Part shown: one piece after another, positions 45,409 to 58,516 of the stretch
Layout: each line of letters opens with the position of its first letter
Numbering within the stretch: the first letter of the stretch is position 1
Source: Puccinia triticina
Lineage: Eukaryota > Basidiomycota > Pucciniomycetes > Pucciniales > Pucciniaceae
DNA length: 64,000 nucleotides
Assembly: GCF_026914185.1 (NCBI RefSeq)
Contig: NC_070561.1
Location: 620,001-684,000 of the forward strand
Direction of reading: 5' to 3'
Program-made: the position numbers and the translations under genes
The notes under the pieces: model-generated
What the model was told of the DNA's origin: nothing
Database searches by the model: none
What the model saw: the letters and a program-made list of their open reading frames with translations, nothing else

Positions 45409-48400
45409 GTCGTTGTGTTCTAAGGATCTGATCGTGGCTCCTTCAGGTTGATAACAGCAAGGATTTCTTTCCCGTAGCAGAGAGCTAGCTGGATCGCTGA
45501 GTTTTTTCTTTCTTTCTGATTTAAAAAATGAAAAATTCCCAATCTAATCATGGAAAGTTTCTTCGTACGAGCCACATTAATTCCAAAGAGATCAAGCTGG
45601 TGTTGTCGAAGATGGACTACACATCATGATGGGGAGGAAAGATTGCAAGGGTGATTCTAATGTGGTCAAGGTTTAAGGTCCGGACGGATGACATCCTCAT
45701 GATTCAGGGCCAGGCGGTATTGCAGTGTCTGAGGACGGTGTATTTTCTACGTCAAAGATAAATAAATGTTATCTTTACCAAGAAGGTTGTACCGACATAA
45801 AAAGAAAAGTTCATTTATAACCTTGCAAATAGAGATCTGGCCAGATTCTCGACCTTTGCCATGCAGATCCCGCGCAGGGCCAAACAGCATCTCGTGCTGA
45901 TGACGTCTCTCCTACCGATTGCGTTGGCGAGGCCTCTTCTCCTCCAGTCGCTTTCCGCCATTCGCCCAGCCCATCCATCATAGGTTTCCGAAAGTACATA
46001 GGACCCCGGCCCGAAAATTGCGACAGCCCGAAAGTTACTCACTCAGACTCCAGGACGCCAAATCCTTGGGGCTGAGCTCTACATTAAGGCGGCCCAACGG
46101 GCTAACTTAACACAAGACCCTCTTTGGAGGGCCTGGTGCAGCCTGGCTGGCGCGGAGCGCCCCTCGCGAAGCGAGCCGAGGGTCCCTGCGGGACGGCGTC
46201 CCCCCTCCACAAAGAGAGGGTCTTAGTTAAGTTAGCCCAATGGGTCATTCGAAACTCTTCCGAATACGAAAAGAAACAGCCTGGGCTTCACGGAGGATGG
46301 CTTGTTTACTCGCGCTCATCCGAAAAGCCTACCTTTCAGTCCAGGAAGTGCTGCTGATGCCTGTCAAGTTCCGTAGTCCTATTGTGTGATATCCACAGTG
46401 TGCGCGATGAGGCTCTAGAAATGATCCCCTGGAGCATGTGTAATAGAACAGTTGAAAACGCCCCATCTCACCGATGGTTTTGCCCCGATAGTGCTCTCTT
46501 CTTCCCAGCTCGAAAAATCACCCAGAAGTTAAAGCACGTACTTATGAAGCGGACCTTGTCTTTCTCTGTATTAGCCATCCGCAAACATGTAATAGCGGTC
46601 TACCTCCCCGGCTTCCAAAGCACCCAAAGTCTTATTCGGCAGGTACATGACTGACCCACCAGCCAGGAGGAGGGTCGGCCGCAGCGGGACCTTCGGCCAC
46701 CGGAACCGGAGATGCTGCACATTTAGTTCCCATGGCTGCAACCCGATTGTAGACTGCGAGCATGGTCGCGGCAATCTCGAGGTACTCATTTTCCCGGAAG
46801 GCGCCGGCACAGTAAGTGCACCTCAGACCATCAAGCAAGACCTACGGAATTGCCAATCAAAGGAATGAAAAAACACTAAGGATGACTCGCGCCGCGCCTG
46901 CGATAAGGCATGCAGGTGCTCGGAGTGCAGATGGAACTGGGCGAATGATGGTACTGGTGCATCTCATTCCCCAAAATTCTGGGCCTTGAAGTGTGCAACG
47001 GTAAGAATCCGGGATTCAAGTCAATCCAAACGGGAATCATAATCATATTTAATGTGTTTAATATCTTTTAAACTCTCTGTTCTGTTTTTCGTTCTTGTGC
47101 CCTTGAAACGATTTTCAGTCGATGTGTGCTCTCTGCGATGTCCGAGACACTGTTGGTATCATTATGCCATCCCGCGTCACGCGGCAAGTGGATCCACACG
47201 TGTTGATTGTCCTTCTTTCAACACAGCATTTATAGGGTTCGTGGATCGGATTCACCGGGCAGGTAGCTTTTCTTTATACACACATAACTCTGTAGAATGT
47301 AAACAAGTCGCCAGCGGTGAAGGAGGATAACAATGAAGGGAGCATAAACAGGAATAACTACCAGAAAAAAATTGTTCTGATCTTCTGCAACTGACATATA
47401 ATCCCCCCTCTACTCTAGTGTAGTATACTCGTACTGCATGTCACTCGGGGGGCCTGGTGAAGGAAACTATTGTGGTGCGGAGACTTACACCATGGTCCTT
47501 GAACCCAAAACTAAGTAAGTTGAATGAAGTTGCCGATGGGGTTATCTATCAGAAGCGGACTTTGGCTTAAGCGTGAGGGCAGCCGCACGGCAGAGCATGA
47601 GATGGACGGATTCAAAGCAGGAAGCAAAAAAAAATTGACTCCAGTCGGTAGGCCAATCACAAGATTAAGACAAGTAAATCGGGCTCTTCTGAAATGCTAA
47701 CCCCCCCGAAGAAAGGCAAGTATTATTAGCCTTTGTTTTTTGGTGAGCAGGATACGTGACATCCAAAAGTGTTGGAATACAAAGGCTCGAATATACGCTT
47801 GGTCGCCGTTTGATGAGAGCACAAAGATGTCACCCGGACGAGAAACACTCCATAGAACTCGCTTACAATATCGTTCCAGGAGGAAAGATGGTTCCTGGGA
47901 ACAACTCTCCTTTTTGTCGCCGCCCGAGACCTGCTGCGATGAGCCTATTATACATAGTTGAAAGGAAATAGGAGGAGATATTTGTGTTCAAACTTGATGC
48001 TGAAAGGCATACGCACCGTCCAAACAGGACTTCAAGTCAGGACACCGGTGCATGGACAAAGGAGCCGTCAACACGTCACGGTAGGGCGAGATGATTTGGA
48101 GCTTAAAGATAGCGAGAGTCGTCGAGGCACTTGCAGGCTGTATAGCCGGCCGAAATCTTTCGAGATATCTATATTCTGATCAAGCAAGCGTCTTTCGGCC
48201 AGTTCTTTCTTATCTTTCTGATCCAAACCACTTGATTAATTTGTGGGCCATATGGTGAAGATGATGTCATGACTTGCCCGGTGGTTTGTCGGCCGACTGG
48301 GTTGAACCCTCTTGCCACACGAAGTTGTATCTTCTGGCACTCTCTGCAGACAGCCTTGCTCTATTTCCGCCGTGATCACAGTATGTCGGTACGGCGGTGG

Positions 48401-48851
48401 CCGGCACCGAGGTCAGCTCAGACTCAGATATCCAAGGAGAGTTGACCCAGCAAATGCAGCCAAATCCCAGAGTTGAGCCATCGGTTGATGGACGGCCATC
48501 GAGACAAGCATTAAAAGCTTTCCGGTGCTTTTGCTGGACCAAGAGCCGTGGGGGCATTCCCCCTCTGCGCTCGCTTTCCATCAACACCCGCTGCATTCCT
48601 CGTGGGCCATTCACATCGACTGGGATATATAAGAAGCCACACAATCCCAGCTCGTCGCCGAAAGTCCTCCTAATCACCACTTCCCCTGCGAATCCGGAAA
48701 TCTCGGAGGCCCAACAAAACTTAGAGCCAGTCGAACCTTTCAACAAACAACCCCGCCTGCTTGCATTGAGCACAAAACGCTTCCTGGGCGTGCTTTTTTT
48801 CTTCCAAAAAAAGCCTTTTCCGGACACACCAGTCACCCCGAACGAGACGAC
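45409..48851. other. Intergenic, one MITE, no supported gene
   Basis: Open frames here overlap each other on both strands and show no family motifs. The MITE at 46099-46238 is listed separately. A TATATAAG box at 48626-48633 may belong to the gene starting at 48852. Confidence 0.45.
46099..46238. mobile_element. MITE with internal G/C hairpins
   Basis: Inverted ends GGGCTAACTTAACACAAGAC and GGGCTAACTTAACTAAGACC bound 140 bp. Inside are GGCGC-GGA-GCGCC (46149-46161), CTCGC-GAA-GCGAG (46163-46175) and GTCCC-TGC-GGGAC (46182-46194), the same hairpin style as at 43106-43182. No clear target duplication. Confidence 0.7.
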
Positions 48852-49451
48852 ATGCCATCGGCAGGCCCCAGCGAGGCCGACGGGCGCGACTCTCCAGAAC
48901 CATCGTTAGTAGACCTGGCCACATGCCATACGAGTTCAGTCGACCACTCCAACATGTCCCACCGGGCAGCGAGTCCCAAAAGCTCGACGATGATGTCCAC
49001 CTCTCCAAGCCATCGCCGGATGGAGCCTTTCATCCGACCTTCGCCGATGATGCAAGACGAGCTGATGAGCCTCGCTATCCCTGAGATCCTGAAACCCGAA
49101 TCGGATGCCTATCGGATCACCAGTCGCCAGTCTACCCATCCTCCTTCATCCACTTTTACCTCCAAAAACTTGAACCGTCTCAACAAGATCACCAACCCCA
49201 CCCTGCTCAACAGAGTCAAAGATAAACTCTTGCACAGGTCGAACTCACAACGATCAAAGCAATCACTCGATCGGCTCCAAGACTTCCAGTTTGCTGCTGC
49301 CACCTCTCCAACCGACTTGGATTGGTTAACAAGACATATCTCGACCTCCTCTCACAAAGCCCCAACCGCTTACCTCTCCGAGAGCAAACTCACTGCGATC
49401 GAAAGATGGAGAATCGCCGTTTATCTGTCCGACCTACTCAAAGGAATCTGA
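48852..49451 (+). CDS. Hypothetical 199-residue Ser/Pro-rich protein
   Basis: A single-exon frame from ATG 48852 to TGA 49451. The N-terminal 90 residues are Ser/Pro/Met-rich and probably disordered. Around residues 100-145 a basic Leu/Asn-rich segment (NLNRLNKITNPTLLNRVKDK) precedes a SNSQRSKQSLDRL motif, and the C-terminal 45 residues look structured (TAIERWRIAVYLSDLLKGI). No signal peptide, membrane segment or known domain. A TATA box lies about 220 bp upstream. It could be a short regulatory or adaptor protein; I do not recognise it. Confidence 0.6.
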   Translation: MPSAGPSEADGRDSPEPSLVDLATCHTSSVDHSNMSHRAASPKSSTMMSTSPSHRRMEPFIRPSPMMQDELMSLAIPEILKPESDAYRITSRQSTHPPSSTFTSKNLNRLNKITNPTLLNRVKDKLLHRSNSQRSKQSLDRLQDFQFAAATSPTDLDWLTRHISTSSHKAPTAYLSESKLTAIERWRIAVYLSDLLKGI

Positions 49452-50894
<1,443 letters not shown>

Positions 50895-52082
50895 TTAGGA
50901 GTCTTCTTCGTCAGAATGGTAAGGACTGGCGGGACATTGGATCCGATGGGAGTCGGCTTTGGCGGAGAGATCGAGGACGGCTCTCCGGACGGCCAGCCAG
51001 TCTTTCTCGGCGCGGTTCTGGAGCCTGACGATGGCGGCATAGCAGCGGGCGCAGGAGGGGAACTGGATGAGGGCGTTGTGGAGCTCGGGGGTGAAGAGGG
51101 CCTTGAAGTCGGTGTCGGGGCGGAGGATCTTGGTCTCGATGGTCGCCGCCGAGCGGGCCCAGAAGCTCTCGAGCTCCGCCCGGTGCTCGTGGCCGCTCTG
51201 GGCTGATATCTGGAGCGAGCGCAGGATCGTCTTGGCTGCCTCTGTCCGGTACCGATGCAGCTCGAGCTAAGACAGAACGTCACCGTCAGTCTACGGTGGG
51301 TAGTGGAGAGAGGGAGAGAGAGAGAGAGGGCTTCTTACAAGGGCCGAGTGGTTCTCACTGCTCAGGATGTCCCGGTACTTGGGCTGGTTGATGTCGAGCG
51401 AGAGGGTGTGTTCCGATGCGGCTTCGGTCAGCCAACGGCAAGAGTAGTGGGAGGCGAGGGTATAGACTTCGACCGGATGGGTCTGACAGTAAGCTCTGGA
51501 GGCACGCAGATAGGTAGTCAGTGTATTCTGCTTGTGTGTATGTAGGGGGCTGCAGATACGCACCCCATTGCAAGCAGACAGATTTTTTCCATGTGGACCA
51601 GTCGGTACTTGTCAGCGGCAGCCTCGAGTGCGGACACTGGATAAATAGAGTAGAGTCAGTTTGGGGTTTTCCGGGGGGGATGGTAAGGGGGGGACTCAAC
51701 TGAGTACACGGAAGTCGAGATGACCAAAGTCGGGTATGGTGTCTGCCTGCAGACACGAGAGGATGACCTCGATGACGGCGCGGGATTCGCCGAGCTTGAC
51801 GAGGGGCAGGTTGGTATCGGGGGTGATGAGTTCGAGGCCGACGGAGCGGAAGGCGTCGTCGTGGCAGAAGAGCTGGGCGCGGCTGATGGCGAACCAGCAG
51901 GAGATCTTGTCGGAGGAGGCGAGGACGAGGTCGACGTTGGGCGAGTCTGCGGGGTGGTAGCTGGGGTGGTAGTAGGCAGACTTGGAGCGCAGGGTGGGCA
52001 GCGGGCTCCGCAGATCGGACGAGGTGTGGGACTGCTTCTTGATGGCTTCGAGGGGCGGGGCGGCAAAGGAGACGGCAGGCAT
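50895..52082 (-). CDS. BTB/POZ domain protein
   Basis: Four exons, minus strand: 51701-52082 (ATG 52082), 51564-51636, 51339-51495 and 50895-51266 (TAA), with consistent phases and GT-AG introns of 64-72 bp; total 327 residues. The BTB fold starts with NVDLVLASSDKISCWFAISR and includes LPLVKLGESRAVIEVILSCL. Helices after it read ALEAAADKYRLVHMEKICLL and PVEVYTLASHYSCRWLTEA. A Cys motif FPSCARCY lies near residue 282. This layout matches a large basidiomycete family of BTB proteins of unknown role; BTB domains dimerise and often recruit Cullin 3 ligases. No Kelch or MATH domain is present. Confidence 0.8.
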
Positions 52083-53290
52083 GGTGGGGATGGCTGGAGT
52101 TAATTTAATTAATGAAGGGCCTCGTTTGATTTCCGTGTTGTTCCGATGATTTTCGGTGTGGGGGTGGGTGGGGTCCGCTGAGGGGGGGCGAGGTAGAAGT
52201 AGGCCGAAGAAAACTTCAGACTCTCCCAAGCTCAGTCCAGACGAAGCCAGGCTGTACTCAGCCTCCGACCATGAGGATCCCATCGACCCATCCTCGCCAG
52301 CAGTACATCCGCCTGGTCTGGACTCCGACTAATTAACATATCAAGCAGACCCTTCCCCATATTCCTCATCACGAGCACCATGAGGATCAGCCAGCGGAGC
52401 AGTCAACCCTGCAGAGTCCTCATCACCACACCAACATTTCCACCCACAGAACTGTAAGTGCTCCGCAGAATGCTCAAATCCAGACCCTACATACTGCTTT
52501 CCGGAGCCAACCCCAGGCTGGCTGCGGATCAGAGGCCCTCATCGGCTCGGGTGAAATCCCAGGGGAAACGCAAATCACATGTAACAACGGAGTGCGAAGG
52601 CCTCCTTTCGGCACGAGCCTCACTTGTGATTTGAAGTAACAGACGCAGCTGCAGACGGTGGGCGAATGTAGAAGCAATAAGTCCCTGAAAAAAATCAGAA
52701 ATATTACCTACTTGCTACGGTGGGACGCCCGTACCCCAACGCAGATTATTGTATCGGCCGCCCATCAGCAACGCTTTCGCACATCTTCTCCCACATCTAT
52801 ACTCAAGGCAGTTGCCTCGGAACACCGGTTGCCCCTAGGCCATGCGGTCTGAAACGACAAGGTTGTCGATTCCCTTGTACCGCGCTGTTGGACCAGAAAA
52901 CATATATAAGGCCCCAGCAATGTATGCGGTGGTGTATCTCTGCGTTCACCGTATAGTTTCACCACAGGCAGGCCTGCATACATTTTTACTTACTTTTTGT
53001 GGTCAATCTTGGCTATTCGATTTCAACCTTTCATCTGCTGAATTTATCTTTGCCACATCTTAGGCACCATTACTCTTCAATTTGCGTATCTTTGTTGTCA
53101 ACTTGGTTATCTTTATTTGTTATCTCAGCTCGCTCTCTTAGTCATTATCACCGCAACCTTATTAATTAGCCTTCACTGCCAGTACCACCCATCTGCCCAC
53201 CTCCTCCGTTGGGATTTGCTATTCACTCTCTCTTTCAACCTTTATCTTTTTTCCCCTGCGGCAATTCACTCTTCCACTTACCGAGCAATC
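52083..53290. other. Intergenic and left end of the MULE
   Basis: No gene is supported. It includes the MULE terminal repeat at 52664-52686 and the 5' non-coding part of the transposase gene. Confidence 0.5.
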
Positions 53291-55985
53291 ATGACGAAGC
53301 GAAAAATCAGCCAGGTTCATTCCCACTCCAATCCAGCACCGGACCCATACCCCCTTGTTGAGGATATATACGAAGTAGTCCCTCTCCCCTTCACTCAGAT
53401 GGTACCGGTCCAGTCTTGTCAACCGTCAGCTCCCAATTCTCTACGCATGATTCGCCGGGGTGGCACCGCTGCTCCTTCGTTCCCCAAGCCCATCCACAAG
53501 TTTACAATCCCAGGTAACACTCGAGCTGAAGCAGAAGATTTTGTCACTGCTATGCAAACCACCCTCTATTGGAACAAAAAACAGTACGAAGACAATGACC
53601 CGGCACTCAAACCATCTTCCGGCCGAACAGGCCGCCCTGCCGAAGCCTTTTTCCGCCTGGCGTTCAAATGTCCACGCAGCGGAGCACACACAGCAACTCC
53701 GAATTCGCGAAAGCAGAGGGCTGTTTCCCGCAAATGTCGATGCAAGGCTGGTTTCACCATTTTCCATCATATTCCAACCAACTCACTTCGCGTCAAATGG
53801 AAATGGCAGCACAACCACGACCCCTTTTCCGCCAAAGAAATCAAGGCCAACCGGATTCCAAAGATGCTTGATGACTGGCTTACGGAACGGGTGATATCAG
53901 GGCTGAGCTGGCCGGCAATTCAGGCTCTTCTGCACAATCCAGATATATTCCGAGTCAGTGATCTCCTTCTGCATAACATCTACAGTATCTGAACTCGTTC
54001 TAATCAGTTTGTTCCTTCACCCCCATCTAGATGTGCATTGGAACCGACAACCAGCCTGAGGCCAAGTATGTTAAGTATGATCGGGTGCGCCATCTCATCC
54101 GCACCCGTGTGGCTGTGTTGGCTTGGCGTGATCTTGATCCTTTCAAGTCAATAGACCTGTGGAACAAAAATCTGAAGGATCAAGGTTGGAACACCTTATT
54201 TTCAACCTCGGAAGACAAAAGCGACTTCATTTTTGCATTCCAATCTCCGTGGCAAAGAGAGCAGCTCCTTAAGTATGGACAAGGTATGATAATAGTCGAC
54301 AGCACACACAACACGGCCGACAACAGCTGCCTTTCAGATGGCCGAAAGTTCAGTCTATACACGATTATGATTCGTGATCCCGTCGTCGGCAAGGGCCTAC
54401 CAATATGCTGGGCTTTCACAGCGTCAGAGGCCACGTAAGTACCCTCCCATGATAACCCCATCGTAGTATCAAAGCCATCAATTAACCCGTCTTGCTTTAA
54501 ACACCGTTTTGTACTGTTTTGCAGGGAACCCATCGAAGCAATCATGAAATGGCTTCGCAAGTCAACCGGCATCATACCATGCGCGGTAATGAGCGATTGT
54601 GCGCCTGCAATCCGGAACGGTGTCAGAGCAGCCTACTCAGACCTTGGCTCGCTAGCACCCAAATTCTACTGGTGCATCTTTCATGTTTTCCGGGCGTTCA
54701 AAAAACGGGCGATACTCTATGTTGGTGCACGAGCAGAAGAAGCTCTGAAGGAATTTCGCGACATGGTATATGAGGAGAACGATCCGGTGATCAAGTTGAA
54801 CAGATTTTTCGCCAAATGGTCAGAAGTCAATCCTACCTTCGTCCATTATGTTCGTACCCAGTGGTACAACAACATCATTCACTGGGCAACGGTATATCGC
54901 ATGGTCAGTTGTATACGATGAATATATGCCGCCGACTAACAGCCATTTGACAATTAACTAATACACTCATTCTACCCCCATCGCACTGTATTTCAGACCC
55001 CTCACCAGGGCATCCACACTAACAACTATGTAGAAGCGTGGCACCAAGTTTTAAAGTCACACTACCTTAACGACTTGCGACCCCGAATCGATGAGGTGGT
55101 ACAGATCCTGACCGACCAGGTGCACCCTGCCTACCTCATGACGCACCTGCAAGTTGCTGAAGGTATCAAATACCAGCGGGTGAACAAGTTCCAGGCCTTG
55201 GCGAAGGCTCGCGCAGATGGATACACACCAGCTGTTTTGGAGCTGCTTGGCATATTCATCATGGAGTTTCCAACTCATGTAAGCTCACTTTCTCTCGCTT
55301 CTGCTCAGATTCAAACACATCGATAACAACAATGCTTCCTTCGAAGTTTTGGATTTCTTCGTTTAGGGACCCCCTTAGAGCGATATACATGGTTCGCTTC
55401 CAGTCAGCCACCAGCAACAACCTCGCGGAACTTCACAGCTGCACGTGCGATTACTTCCGCCGCTACGGGAGCGGATGCAAGCACATGTTTTACCTTTCAA
55501 AGGAATACAAGATGCTGATAGTCGAGAATGCCGTTCAATTTGTTGACGAGCCGACGATAGAGCCGGCGGTGACTGACTTGACCATCCACTCCAAAGACTG
55601 GATACTCGACCGGTCAACTAGACAGGAACCCTCCGCAAGGTCGCTCATCGCATCGGAGGCGCAGGATACTACGGTTGGTAGGCCTGTTAAGAAGCCAAGG
55701 AAGCCAACGACCCGCGCTTTGGCTTCCCAGCTTCCTCCGCATGCCGAGCCGAGAGAAGATCCCACCCACGCCGATGAGCCAGCGGAGGTCGACGAGGGTC
55801 TCTTGGGGTTTGATGCTGGAGGCTTAACTAACCAACACGGCTGTCCGTCAATGCCGCCTCCGCTGCCAGCAAACAACCTCTACCTCACTGAAGATGAAAT
55901 TAAACGCCATCTTTCGAACCTGCTTGCCTCGCTGTTCAACGCGCTGAAACTAACGAACAACATCCTCAAGGTTGCCAAGAATTGA
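53291..55985 (+). CDS. MULE transposase with SWIM zinc finger
   Basis: Exons 53291-53953, 54031-54434, 54525-54903, 54997-55278 and 55347-55985 join into an open frame of 788 residues. All introns are 68-93 bp GT-AG and in phase. The N-terminal part has a FAR1/WRKY-GCM1-like DNA-binding region with RKCRCKAG and KWKWQHNHDPF. The catalytic residues are Asp in MIIVDSTHN, Asp in AVMSDCAPA and Glu in NNYVEAWHQ, the expected DDE set. A SWIM finger CTCDYFRRYGSGCKH follows at about residue 615. The last 150 residues are Pro/acidic and likely disordered. The enzyme cuts out and inserts the element. No stop or frameshift is present, so it may be active or recently so. Confidence 0.85.
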
Positions 55986-56018
55986 CGTCTCGTTCTTTCC
56001 CGAGTTTCGCCGGATTGG

Positions 56019-56357
56019 ATGTGGGGTTTCAAGGATTCGTGTGAACGGATCCTCACACATATCACCTACAAGTGCCCCAAGGCGTCGAAACCGAGATATG
56101 TGAGCTTCCCCGGGATTTCTGTGGTGCAGTGTTTACCGCGTGACGAAGTCGACAAACTTACTAGCCAGTTGCAAGAAGCGGGAGTCAAGTGGCTTAAGAC
56201 GGCGGAGGGCCTTCTCGCTCACAAGGATCACAAGGACGACTGCTTGGCCAACTGTACGGTGGAGGATCTCGAGCAGCTCAGAACGGATGGCTGGGAAATC
56301 CTTGGGAGTGTCGAGAACATGTTGCCGCAGAAGGACTTAAGGAAGCAAATCAGGTGA
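56019..56357 (+). CDS. Short ORF downstream of MULE transposase
   Basis: A 112-residue frame from ATG 56019 contains PRYVSFPGISVVQCLPRDEV, helical Glu/Leu segments, and two Cys residues in DDCLANCTVED. It lies inside the MULE ends and 33 bp after the transposase stop. It may be an extra 3' exon or a second protein of the element. Similar frames are not recognised from other families, so the call is tentative. Confidence 0.4.
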   Translation: MWGFKDSCERILTHITYKCPKASKPRYVSFPGISVVQCLPRDEVDKLTSQLQEAGVKWLKTAEGLLAHKDHKDDCLANCTVEDLEQLRTDGWEILGSVENMLPQKDLRKQIR

Positions 56358-57734
56358 ATTGGTCCGATGTTTTGTTGAGAAGCGCTTGTAGTTCTGCCGT
56401 CGGGGGTTTGGTTGTTTTCAATTATTTATACTGTAGATTGAAATACACGAAGCATTTGGATTTTCTTGTGATAACTATGAGCACCCGGGGAAAAATAGGA
56501 GGAAAGCCGATGGGCTGAGGCAAGCGGGTGAAGTAAGGAGCGGTCTCAATTGTGGTGTGATGGGGGCGGGCAAGAATGGGTGTCGACAGCACAGCTGCCT
56601 GGCTTTTAAACTGAAGATGCCTCCAGGGCGAGCAGGGAGTTGTGCTTTGGAATTTTTCTTGTTCTCATTTCCGTGGCATCAATGTGTAAGTATCAATGGC
56701 GCATCTCCCATCTTTGTTGCTGGGGTAACAATTATTGATTGCTCTTGCTTACTTGCTTCTAAGGCAACATCACAATTCATTATCGGTAGCTGATACATAA
56801 GGATTTGCATTTCATTACGCTTTTGGGAGGGACTTATTGGTTCTACATTCAGGCAGGCGCTGCAGATGGCTTGGGGCTTGATTAATCAACTCCCACAAGT
56901 AGTGGATGCGGCAAGGACTGGGTCTTGACGCCCTTCTCCGGGTCGTCCGGGATTTTTTCGCAAGTCGGAAGATTCTTTGCATTGATGTGTGTGCTCGTGA
57001 GGAGGGATCCTGTGAAGCTTGCCCATCTGGGCCTCCGCCGCCCAGTCTTTGTGAAAATCTCGTCATCCTCCTTGGCCGTTAGACACCTGGATAACAGGGG
57101 TCGAGATGGCGGTCAAGTTGACTTTGTCGACCAATTGCACGGCTAAAGTCTGCTGAAAACCCTGAAGGCCACTCCGTTTTTTTTGCTGCTACATAGGTAT
57201 CTGCGCATGCGGTCGCTGCCTGTATCGGTGTTTACAGCAAGCCCGAAGCCAATTGGCAACAGGCAAAAAATGAAGCTCAAAAGTGACCCAGAGTCATGCA
57301 GGCCCCACCATGCTTGACCGGGTGGCACCTGCCATGACTCTGGGTCCGCCTGTACTGCTTGGACGCTTTCAGAGCTCATTGGCTTTTACTGATGTGCCCC
57401 GCTGGGTACATAATTGTGTCCTGCAGTGCCAGGACACCGTGTGGTCTTGCCCGAACATGTATAAAGTAGGCATGGGGGGGGGGGGGTGGGATGGGTGCAT
57501 CATCCTTTCCAATGGCTTCTCCCTGCCCGCTTCAAGCCACCTCCATCACCGCTTTCAGCTATTGAGATCCAGGTGAACCTCCCCAAACCCCTTCCAGCCC
57601 ACCAACAACGCCTGAGGAAGTTGCTCAGGTTTCATACTTTTTTGAAACTAGTCTTAGGAATGGTAATGACCTACGACTTGTTTTGTGTACTAATTACAGC
57701 TGACTCATTTTATTATGTATTTGTTTCTTTGAAG
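56358..57734. other. Intergenic, right end of MULE and a hairpin
   Basis: The right MULE repeat is at 56828-56850. A strong inverted repeat GACCCAGAGTCATG with CATGACTCTGGGTC lies at 57285-57346. Possible 5' exons of the coiled-coil gene may lie near 57510-57660 but cannot be fixed. Confidence 0.45.
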
Positions 57735-58516
57735 TTATTGCTCCGGGTGCGGTTGATCCGCAAAGGTGGAAGACAGCAACACAACAAATGATTAAGTCTT
57801 CAATTCAAGGTATTCAAGCGGACGGTCAGTCCATCTGATCTTGAAAATGCCTTTGTTTTCTCCTGCTAATTCCTTCTTTTTATGTATGTATGTACCCATT
57901 GGCAGAACCTACGGATCTGCTCCCATCTGCCTTGAAGGAATACGAGGCCCGGGCCATCAAACGAGAAAAAGCATTTGAGGGCAGGATTTTAAGCAGTGTT
58001 GCATCCCTCAGCTCCACCATGAAGGCCAACATCGCTGGCCTCAAAACCGACGTGGCCACCGTGAAGACTGACATCGCCGCCACAAAGACCGACATCGCTG
58101 GCCTCAAAGCAGATGTGGCCGTCATGAAGACCGACATCGCTGGCCTCAAAACCGATGTGGCCACCGTGAAGACTGACATTGCCGCCATGAAGACCGACAT
58201 CGCTGGCCTCAAAACCGATGTGGCCACCGTGAAGACTGACATTGCCGCCATGAAGACCGACATCGCTGGCCTCAAAACCGATGTGGCCACCGTGAAGACT
58301 GACATCGCCGCCATGAAGACCGACATCGCTGGCCTCAAAGCAGATGTGGCTGTCATGAAGCCGTTGCTCAAACGCCTTGAACAGATCATCATATCCACCG
58401 GTCACTCCTATATCTCAGTCAAACAGCCAATCATCCCCGACGACGAGCTAGGGAGACCAGGGCCAGTCAACCCAAAACAAGCTTCACAACGGGCTTCAAG
58501 GTCCAACAGAGGCTGA
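57735..58516 (+). CDS. Heptad-repeat coiled-coil protein
   Basis: Exons 57735-57824 and 57906-58516 (TGA) join in phase through the codon GAC-GAA. Upstream exons are not resolved. After EVIAPGAVDPQRWKTATQQ and a charged linker comes a block of 16 consecutive heptads (58025-58360), each of the type TDIAGLK, TDVATVK or TDIAAMK, encoded by 21-bp units in a 63-bp higher-order repeat. Hydrophobic residues fall at fixed heptad places, so a long parallel coiled coil of about 17 nm is expected. A polar C-terminal tail (VNPKQASQRASRSNRG) ends it. No signal peptide is visible. The function is unknown; repeat number is likely to vary between strains. Confidence 0.65.
58025..58360 (+). repeat. 21-bp tandem repeat (63-bp higher order)
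   Basis: Sixteen 21-bp units, arranged mainly as near-identical 63-bp triplets, encode the heptads of the coiled-coil protein. All changes keep the frame. Confidence 0.9.

Larger units (their letters stand above)
52664..56850 (+). mobile_element. Mutator-like element (MULE), apparently autonomous
   Basis: The sequence GAATGTAGAAGCAATAAGTC CCT at 52664-52686 recurs inverted at 56828-56850 with one mismatch in 23. Similarity continues weakly outside both (CTGCAG and ACTTGTG in matching order), so the true ends may be 20-50 bp further out. Between them lie the five-exon transposase (53291-55985) and a short open frame (56019-56357). MULEs make 8-11 bp target duplications; I could not place one. 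Confidence 0.72.

Noticed and set aside
48267..48836. 189-residue minus-strand frame and overlapping plus-strand frame
   Set aside because: Both overlap the promoter side of the 48852 gene, on opposite strands, without motifs or splice support.
57285..57346. Inverted repeat as a transcription terminator
   Set aside because: Intrinsic hairpin terminators are not used by RNA polymerase II; more likely a small repeat.
57880..58405. Open frames antisense to the heptad repeat
   Set aside because: A by-product of the 21-bp repeat, which keeps several frames open.
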